Shown: positions 57,451 through 64,000 of the stretch, piece by piece
Position numbering within the stretch: position 1 is the stretch's first letter
How the letters are laid out: every line of letters starts with the position of its first letter
DNA from: Azospirillum canadense
GTDB lineage: Bacteria; Pseudomonadota; Alphaproteobacteria; Azospirillales; Azospirillaceae
Direction of reading: 5' to 3'
DNA: 64,000 bases
Assembly: GCF_025961225.1 (NCBI RefSeq)
Contig: NZ_JAOQNG010000001.1
Location: forward strand, 1,910,501-1,974,500
The notes under the pieces: model-generated
The model's database searches: none
Seen by the model: the letters and a program-made list of their open reading frames with translations, nothing else
What the model was told of the DNA's origin: nothing
Program-made: the position numbers and the translations under genes

Positions 57451-57525
57451 TGGTGGGCGCAGTAGGGATTGAACCTACGACCCCACCCGTGTGAAGGGTG
57501 TGCTCTCCCGCTGAGCTATGCGCCC
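57451..57525 (-). tRNA. tRNA-Val (anticodon CAC)
   Basis: A 75-nt cloverleaf on the minus strand, CCA included in the gene. The acceptor stem GGGCGCA pairs with TGCGCCC, the D arm is GCTC..GAGC, the anticodon arm is CACCC-TTCACAC-GGGTG with anticodon CAC (reads GUG), and the T arm is GTAGG-TTCAATC-CCTAC. All stems pair. Confidence 0.97.
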
Positions 57526-57745
57526 ATCCCAACAGACCGTGGCGTGGATCGGTGATCCGTGCGAGGTCTTGAACCGTGGCGGTGGTTGGCTCGTTTCGCT
57601 TTCGCGTCGTTGCCGCCGCTGCGGTGAGGCGGGTTTCTAAAGGGCTCGCCCCCGCCTGTCAAGCACCTGTTTCGCACCAATATGAAAGAAAATCGTCAGC
57701 CCGGTTCCAGCTCGCCGCCAGCCCAACTCGCCGCCAGCCAGGAGA

Positions 57746-58636
57746 ATGACCGTCGTGAGCGCTCCGAACCTTCGCCGCGCCATCGCCCCAGCCCTGATGC
57801 CTGCCCTGCTGGCCGCCGGCCTCGCCGTGACCGCCCCGAGGGCGGCGCAGGCGCAGCGTTGGACGCTGACCTACCGCGTGCATGTCGGCGGCGTGGCCGT
57901 CCTCGACGCACGGGCCGAGCTGGCCCTCACCGGCGACCGCTACAGCGTCGGGGTGGACGCGGCCACCGATGGCTTCCTCGGCCGCATGTTCCCGTGGGAG
58001 ACACGGTCGCGCAGCGTCGGGATGATCCGCCCCGATGGGCCGGCCCCGCTGCGCCACACCCAGGTCAGCACCCTGCGCGGCAGCCCGCGCAACGTGACGC
58101 TGGAGTATGACGGTCGTGGCAGCGTGCGGGCGGAGGTCACGCCCCCGCCGCAGGACGACGACCGGGAGCCCGTTCCGGACTCGCTCCTGCGCGGCACGCA
58201 GGATCCGCTGAGCGGAGTCGTCGGCGTACTGCTCGCTGGCTTGCGCGGCGAGGGGTGCCAGCGGACCGTCCCGGTCTACGACGGGCGACGGCGCTATGAC
58301 ATGCTGTTCGTGGATGAAGGGATGCGGCTGGTCGGGGCCTCGCGCAATTCGGTGTTCGCCGGCACGGCCCGGCAATGCCGGGTGTCCTACACGCCGATCG
58401 CCGGCTACAACCGCAAGCCCGACAGCTCCTTCTGGCGCCGCGGCGGCGGCGGGGAGGAGCAGCGCCCGCCGGTGGATGTGTGGATCGCGCCGGTGACGCC
58501 CGGCGGCCCGCCCCTGCCCGTGCGGCTGGAAGCCGACAGCGGGCTGGGCAGCGTCGTCATCCACCTGACCGGCGCCACCAAGGACCCCCAGACGGCAGAG
58601 CGGCCCGCCGTGGAGACACCGGCACCGAAGCGCTGA
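57746..58636 (+). CDS. secreted DUF3108 domain protein
   Basis: A 296-aa protein with a signal peptide (ALMPALLAAGLAVTAPRAAQ) and a DUF3108 domain beginning WTLTYRVHVGGVAVLDARAE and continuing SVGVDAATDGFLGRMFPWET. The domain is beta-rich and related in fold to lipid-binding periplasmic proteins; the function is unknown. The C-terminus (about 225-296) is Gly/Pro-rich with VDVWIAPVTPGGPPLPVRLE. AGGAG lies very close to the ATG at 57746, so a GTG three codons later may be the real start. It is convergent with a 100-aa gene 26 bp away. Confidence 0.83.
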   Translation: MTVVSAPNLRRAIAPALMPALLAAGLAVTAPRAAQAQRWTLTYRVHVGGVAVLDARAELALTGDRYSVGVDAATDGFLGRMFPWETRSRSVGMIRPDGPAPLRHTQVSTLRGSPRNVTLEYDGRGSVRAEVTPPPQDDDREPVPDSLLRGTQDPLSGVVGVLLAGLRGEGCQRTVPVYDGRRRYDMLFVDEGMRLVGASRNSVFAGTARQCRVSYTPIAGYNRKPDSSFWRRGGGGEEQRPPVDVWIAPVTPGGPPLPVRLEADSGLGSVVIHLTGATKDPQTAERPAVETPAPKR

Positions 58637-58662
58637 AGCGGCGATTCAGCCGCGTCGGGGGA

Positions 58663-58965
58663 TCAGGCGCAGCAAAGCGCGGCGCTCTGGGCGGCGGGGC
58701 CGTGGAAGGCCGGGTGGTACAGCACCTCGGCGGAGTCCTGGTCGTCGTCGTCGCGGCGCTCGGCCGCTTCCAGATCGCGGAAGGCTTCGGCGCACAGGCG
58801 GTTGAACTCGTCAACGCGGCGCTGCAGGTCGTGGTGGTGGGCCATCATACGGTCGAAATCGGCGGTCGCCGATTCGATCTGGCGGCGCGCGACGCTGCGG
58901 GCGGCCTGATCGCGGCTGGAGTCGACCGGCAGGGTCTTCCCGGGGAACGAAAGGATTTGAGCCAT
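58663..58965 (-). CDS. 100-aa protein of unknown function
   Basis: I do not recognise this protein. It starts MAQILSFPGKTLPVDSSRDQ, then a helical part (RRQIESATADFDRMMAHHHD, LQRRVDEFNRLCAEAFRDLE) likely to form a coiled coil, an acidic stretch ERRDDDDQD, and a short tail ending ALCCA. It has no signal peptide or TM helix. A good ribosome site (GGAGG) precedes the ATG. It appears monocistronic. Confidence 0.7.
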   Translation of the reverse strand: MAQILSFPGKTLPVDSSRDQAARSVARRQIESATADFDRMMAHHHDLQRRVDEFNRLCAEAFRDLEAAERRDDDDQDSAEVLYHPAFHGPAAQSAALCCA

Positions 58966-59142
58966 CGCAGACCTCCATCACTCGCCACCAATCGATGAGC
59001 CCAGTTAACGGCATTTACCTTTCGTTAGCCACTGTTAATCGCTTGTTAACCATGACAAGGATGAGACCTACGGCCCCGGCCGCGCTGGGGGTGCCGGCCG
59101 GGGCCATGGACATCTGATCGTGGACGTTTGGCCGTGGACGTT

Positions 59143-59808
59143 TCAGCCGGCCAGCGCTCGCAGCGCGCCCGGCAGATCCGCGAATTCGTCGAGCACCACG
59201 TCGGCGCCCAGCTCGGCCACCGGCATGCGGGGATAGCCGTAGCTCATCGCCACCACGGGAATGCCCACGGCGCGGGCGGCCTTCACGTCGTTGCCGTTGT
59301 CGCCGACCATGGCGGCGCGGCCGCCGCCCAACTGCTCCACCACCCACGACAGGTGGCGGCCGTCGGGCTTCTTCACCGGCAGGGTGTCGCCGCCCGCCAC
59401 GGCGCCGAACAGATCGGTCAGGTCCAGCATGCCCAGAAGCTTGCGGCTGATTCGCTCCGGCTTGTTGGTGCACAGGCCAAGCCGCACGCCCTCCTCCGCC
59501 AGCGCCCGCAGGGTCGCGGCGACGCCCGGATAGAGCTGCGACGGCTCCTCATGGTCGAAATAGCTGTCCAGGTAATGGCGGAGCACCGGCTGCACGGCCT
59601 CGTCGTCCAGCGCGGCGCCGGTCGCGGCGAAGGCCTGCCGGACCAGGTTCGCGGACCCGTCGCCGACCATGGTGCGCACTTGCGCCTCGGTCAGCGCCGG
59701 ACGGCCGAACTCGCCGAGCGTCCGGTTCAGCACACGGGTCATGTCCGGAGCGCTGTCGATCAGCGTGCCGTCGAGGTCGAAGACAATGCAGGAGAAGGGA
59801 AAGGGCAT
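59143..59808 (-). CDS. gph: phosphoglycolate phosphatase-like HAD hydrolase
   Basis: A 221-aa HAD-superfamily phosphatase. Motif I is CIVFDLDGTLIDSAPDM (nucleophile Asp), motif II lies near LGLCTNKPERISRKLLGML, motif III Lys in LPVKKPDGRHL, and motif IV is AAMVGDNGNDVKAARAVGIP. The cap domain and length fit Gph, which removes phosphate from 2-phosphoglycolate formed in DNA repair or photorespiration; other small phosphoesters are possible. ATG at 59808 begins the family sequence; upstream codons are not homologous. Three 16-bp tandem repeats lie about 120 bp upstream. Confidence 0.87.
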   Translation of the reverse strand: MPFPFSCIVFDLDGTLIDSAPDMTRVLNRTLGEFGRPALTEAQVRTMVGDGSANLVRQAFAATGAALDDEAVQPVLRHYLDSYFDHEEPSQLYPGVAATLRALAEEGVRLGLCTNKPERISRKLLGMLDLTDLFGAVAGGDTLPVKKPDGRHLSWVVEQLGGGRAAMVGDNGNDVKAARAVGIPVVAMSYGYPRMPVAELGADVVLDEFADLPGALRALAG

Positions 59809-59925
59809 GAGTGGGTTTCCGTTGCACGTCGAAGCAGAGGGCCTTTCGAACGGGCCTTTTGACGGGTCCTTCGATAGCACGGCGCAACCTCGCGCGACGA
59901 CCGCGCTTTGCGCACGGCACATCGT

Positions 59926-59973
59926 GGTCATAGGCGGGCGCGGTCATAGGTGGGCACGGTCATAGGTGGGTTG
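59926..59973. repeat. 16-bp tandem repeat, three copies
   Basis: Three adjacent copies of GGTCATAGGTGGGCAC-type sequence (59926-59941, 59942-59957, 59958-59973), differing at two to four positions. They lie in the 360-bp divergent region between gph and glmU. The rest of that region (59809-60168) holds no gene I can support; TTGACA at 60029-60034 lacks a matching -10 box. Confidence 0.8.
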
Positions 59974-60168
59974 AGCCCGCGAAGGAACGCCCCGGCTAAG
60001 CCCTCCGCCCCCGGATGTGTATGACAGGTTGACACAAAAGTTGACTTGGGGTCCAGGTAAGGACTGTGGCACTGAATAGTCTTGGAACTCCGCAACCCAT
60101 GATTTGACGCACCCGTTTTCGCGCCCGCCCTGCATAACGCTCACGCCATAAGAAGCAGAGACCCCGTC

Positions 60169-61524
60169 ATGACGACCCACCGCCCGCTCGCCTGTGTGAT
60201 CCTTGCCGCCGGCAAGGGCACCCGGATGAAGTCCGACCTGCCCAAGGTTCTGCACCGCGTCGCCGGACGGCCCATGGTCGGCCATGTGCTGGCCGCCGTG
60301 AAGGCGCTGGACCCCGACCATGTGGTCGTGGTGGTTGGCCCCGGCATGGACGACGTGGCGGCCGCGGTCGCCCCCTACCCCACCGCCGTCCAGCAGGAGC
60401 AGCGCGGCACCGCCGACGCGGTGCGCTCCGCCTTCGGCCTGCTGGAGGGATTCTCGGGCGACGTGGTCGTGCTGTACGGCGACACGCCGCTGGTCACGCC
60501 GGACACGCTGCGCGCCATGGTGGCCGCGCGCCGCCAAGCGGCCGACCCGGCGGTGGTCGTGCTGGGCATGCGGCCGGACGATCCCGGCGCCTATGGCCGA
60601 CTGATCCTGAACGCGCGTGGCGGCCTGGAGAAGATCGTCGAATACCTCGACGCGACGGAGGAGGAGCGCCGGGTCGGCCTGTGCAACGCCGGCCTGATGG
60701 CCTTCGACGGCGCGCGCATGTTCGAGCTGATCAACCGCATCGGCAACAGCAACGCCAAGGGCGAATACTACCTGACCGACGTGGTGCAGATCGCCCGGGG
60801 CGACGGCATGTCCTGCGCGGTGGTGGAGGCCGCCCCGGCGGAGGTGGTCGGCGTCAATTCCCGCGCCGAGCTGGCGGAGGTGGAGAAGCTGATCCAGCGC
60901 CGCCTGCGCAAGGCCGCCATGGACAACGGCGCCACCCTGACCGACCCCGACAGCGTGACCTTCAGCGTCGACACGCGGCTCGGCCGCGACGTGGTGGTCG
61001 GGCCCTTCGTGGTGTTCGGGTCCGGCGTGACGGTCGGCGACCGGGTGGAGATCAAGTCCTTCAGCCACCTGGAGCAGGTGCGCATCGACGCCGGCGCGCA
61101 GATCGGCCCCTACGCCCGCCTGCGGCCGGGCGCCGAGATCGGGCCGGACGCCCACATCGGCAACTTCGTCGAGATCAAGAACGCGAAGATCGAGGCCGGC
61201 GCCAAGGTCAACCACCTGACCTACATCGGCGATGCGCGCGTGGGGGCGAAGGCCAACATCGGGGCCGGCACCATCACCTGCAACTACGACGGCTTCGCCA
61301 AGAGCCACACGGACATCGGCGCGGGGGCCTTCATCGGATCCAACAGCGCGCTGGTCGCCCCGGTCCGCGTGGGCGACGGTGCCATCGTCGGGGCCGGCAG
61401 CGTGGTGACCACCGACGTGGAGGGCGACGCGCTGGTCGTGTCGCGTGGCCGTCAGCAGGCTTACTCCGGCTGGGCCCGCCGCTTCCGCGAGCGGAAGCAG
61501 GCCGAGAAAGCGAAAAAGGCGTAG
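60169..61524 (+). CDS. glmU: bifunctional GlcN-1-P acetyltransferase / UDP-GlcNAc pyrophosphorylase GlmU
   Basis: A 451-aa enzyme making UDP-GlcNAc for peptidoglycan and LPS. The N-terminal uridylyltransferase has LAAGKGTRMKSDLPKVLHRV and VLYGDTPLVTPDTLRAM (about 1-230). The C-terminal left-handed beta-helix (about 250-440) has repeated hexapeptides (IGPYARLRPGAEIGPDAHIG, VGAKANIGAGTITCNYDGF), with the conserved IGAGTITCNYDG acetyl-CoA region and the SHTDIGAGAFIGSN end. It acts as a trimer in the cytoplasm. The start has only a weak ribosome site. glmS lies 103 bp downstream, so the first and last enzymes of the pathway are probably cotranscribed. Confidence 0.96.
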   Translation: MTTHRPLACVILAAGKGTRMKSDLPKVLHRVAGRPMVGHVLAAVKALDPDHVVVVVGPGMDDVAAAVAPYPTAVQQEQRGTADAVRSAFGLLEGFSGDVVVLYGDTPLVTPDTLRAMVAARRQAADPAVVVLGMRPDDPGAYGRLILNARGGLEKIVEYLDATEEERRVGLCNAGLMAFDGARMFELINRIGNSNAKGEYYLTDVVQIARGDGMSCAVVEAAPAEVVGVNSRAELAEVEKLIQRRLRKAAMDNGATLTDPDSVTFSVDTRLGRDVVVGPFVVFGSGVTVGDRVEIKSFSHLEQVRIDAGAQIGPYARLRPGAEIGPDAHIGNFVEIKNAKIEAGAKVNHLTYIGDARVGAKANIGAGTITCNYDGFAKSHTDIGAGAFIGSNSALVAPVRVGDGAIVGAGSVVTTDVEGDALVVSRGRQQAYSGWARRFRERKQAEKAKKA

Positions 61525-61627
61525 AATTCCGTCCGGCCACCACGTCCGGACGCGCTTCATCAAGGTACAGTCACAGTTCGGCAGTCAGGGCCATCGTCCC
61601 GGGCCAGAAATCAGGAGTTGCAGGTCC

Positions 61628-63454
<1,827 letters not shown>

Positions 63455-63483
63455 GAGCGCAAGCCCGCGCCCACAGCAAACGG

Positions 63484-63522
63484 AAAGCCCCCGCCGGGAT
63501 GGACCGGCGGGGGCTTTTCTTT
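63484..63522. terminator. bidirectional intrinsic terminator after glmS
   Basis: A long GC stem AAAGCCCCCGCCG with CGGCGGGGGCTTTT around a short loop, followed by CTTTT; a complementary A-run starts the other side. It separates glmS from the convergent TonB-receptor gene, where it can serve both. Confidence 0.9.
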
Positions 63523-63536
63523 TGGCAAAGCCCCGG

Positions 63537-64000
63537 TCAGAAGCTGGTGTTCAGCGTCACCAGGAAGGTGCGCGGGGCGCCCGGGGTGATGTTGTTGTTG
63601 CTGTTGGCGGTGCTGTAGTACTTCGCGTCGAACAGGTTCTGCACGTTCAGCTGCGCCTTCACGTTCTCCGTCACGTTGGCGTAGACCGCGGCGTCGAAGC
63701 GGGTGAAGCTCGGCAGGGTGACGGCGTTGTCCACGGCGGCGAAGGTCTTGCCCTGGTGGATCACGCCGAGGCCGGCGCCCCAGGTGTCCGTGAACTGGTA
63801 CTTGTTCCACAGCGAGAAGGTCTGGCGGGGCACCAGCGGCACCGTGGCGCCCGCTGCGGCGGCGGAGGTGCGGCTGACGATCTCCGCGTCCTGCAGGGCA
63901 TAGCCGCCGGCGATCTGCCAGCGTTCCGTGACGTTGCCGGCGATCCCGACCTCGAAGCCGCGGGTGCGCTGCTTGCCGGTCTGCACGACCAGGCCCGGGT
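63537..64000 (-). CDS. TonB-dependent (siderophore-type) receptor, C-terminal part
   Basis: The last 153 or so residues of an outer-membrane beta-barrel receptor; the gene continues past the window edge. The barrel strands are typical of FhuA/FpvA-like receptors: RTRGFEVGIAGNVTERWQIA, RQTFSLWNKYQFTDTWGAGL, LPSFTRFDAAVYANVTENVK, AQLNVQNLFDAKYYSTANS and the terminal PRTFLVTLNTSF ending in Phe, the barrel assembly signal. The plug domain and TonB box are outside the window. The substrate is probably a ferric siderophore, judged only from family resemblance. Confidence 0.9.
   Translation of the reverse strand, partial: PGLVVQTGKQRTRGFEVGIAGNVTERWQIAGGYALQDAEIVSRTSAAAAGATVPLVPRQTFSLWNKYQFTDTWGAGLGVIHQGKTFAAVDNAVTLPSFTRFDAAVYANVTENVKAQLNVQNLFDAKYYSTANSNNNITPGAPRTFLVTLNTSF

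Noticed and set aside
57317..57532. 71-codon frame overlapping tRNA-Val
   Set aside because: The first part (HSSAGEHTLHTGGVVGSIPT) is the well-known spurious translation across a tRNA gene.
57570..57595. TGAAC-N17-CGTT resembling an EcfG promoter before the DUF3108 gene
   Set aside because: The first base of the -35 box is wrong, and the 150-bp distance to the gene makes it weak evidence.
60029..60069. TTGACA as -35 box of the glmU promoter
   Set aside because: No acceptable -10 box at 15-19 bp.
61525..61627. glmS ribozyme
   Set aside because: The 103-bp leader is too short and shows none of the ribozyme core helices; these ribozymes are also typical of Firmicutes.

Overview
The window looks like a chromosome or chromid segment of an Azospirillum-like alphaproteobacterium (Rhodospirillales). 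The reasons are very high GC with strong third-position GC bias, DUF2336, DUF1150 and DUF6285 proteins, a TamA/TamB pair, a class II DAHP synthase, an NdvC-like glucan synthase and sCache chemoreceptor architecture. This is recognition by eye; no database was searched. I see no insertion sequence, prophage, CRISPR array or rRNA operon. One tRNA gene (Val, CAC) is present.

Layout. 1-5.3 kb: 3' part of a xanthine-dehydrogenase-family large subunit, a stand-alone EAL phosphodiesterase, a GNAT acetyltransferase, cysQ and a DUF455 ferritin-like protein. 5.5-10.6 kb (minus): an operon of acyl-CoA ligase, acyl-CoA dehydrogenase, APH-like kinase, DUF6285 protein and histidine phosphatase. The first four match the LvaE/C/A/B parts of the levulinate/4-hydroxyacid pathway. 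10.7-25.2 kb: an envelope and cyclic-nucleotide region with a ClpP-like periplasmic protein, a CRP-type regulator, a caspase-cadherin-SH3-SUMF1 fusion, a CHASE2 adenylate cyclase, two DUF4384 proteins, an OmpA-like protein, two DUF4399 proteins and a cNMP-gated MscS channel. 25-31 kb: DUF2336, MarR, alpha/beta hydrolase, two unknown small proteins and a chemoreceptor. 31-41 kb: tamB, tamA, typA, an OsmC-like protein, CsbD with a coupled 56-aa partner, and a HIT protein. 41-54 kb: GH17-GT2 glucan synthase, an unknown protein, egtB, nicotinate phosphoribosyltransferase, fliL-like, gor, manganese catalase, ampG and class II DAHP synthase. 54-64 kb: a second fliL-like gene, panC, a 54-aa membrane protein, a YeeE/YedE pair, tRNA-Val, DUF3108, a hypothetical, gph, glmU, glmS and the end of a TonB-dependent receptor.

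Themes. Cell-envelope work dominates: TamAB, OmpA-like, PG-binding lipoprotein, AmpG recycling, GlmU/GlmS, periplasmic glucan and MscS. Redox and stress defence is the second theme: Gor, Mn catalase with an EcfG-like promoter, EgtB, OsmC-like and CsbD. Three proteins with intact cyclic-nucleotide modules (cyclase, CRP-type factor, cNMP-MscS) lie within about 14 kb and may form a signalling loop.

The clearest non-genic signal is a family of palindromic elements. Five long copies (about 120-150 bp) and three short ones lie only between convergent genes, at eight of the twelve convergent junctions in the window.
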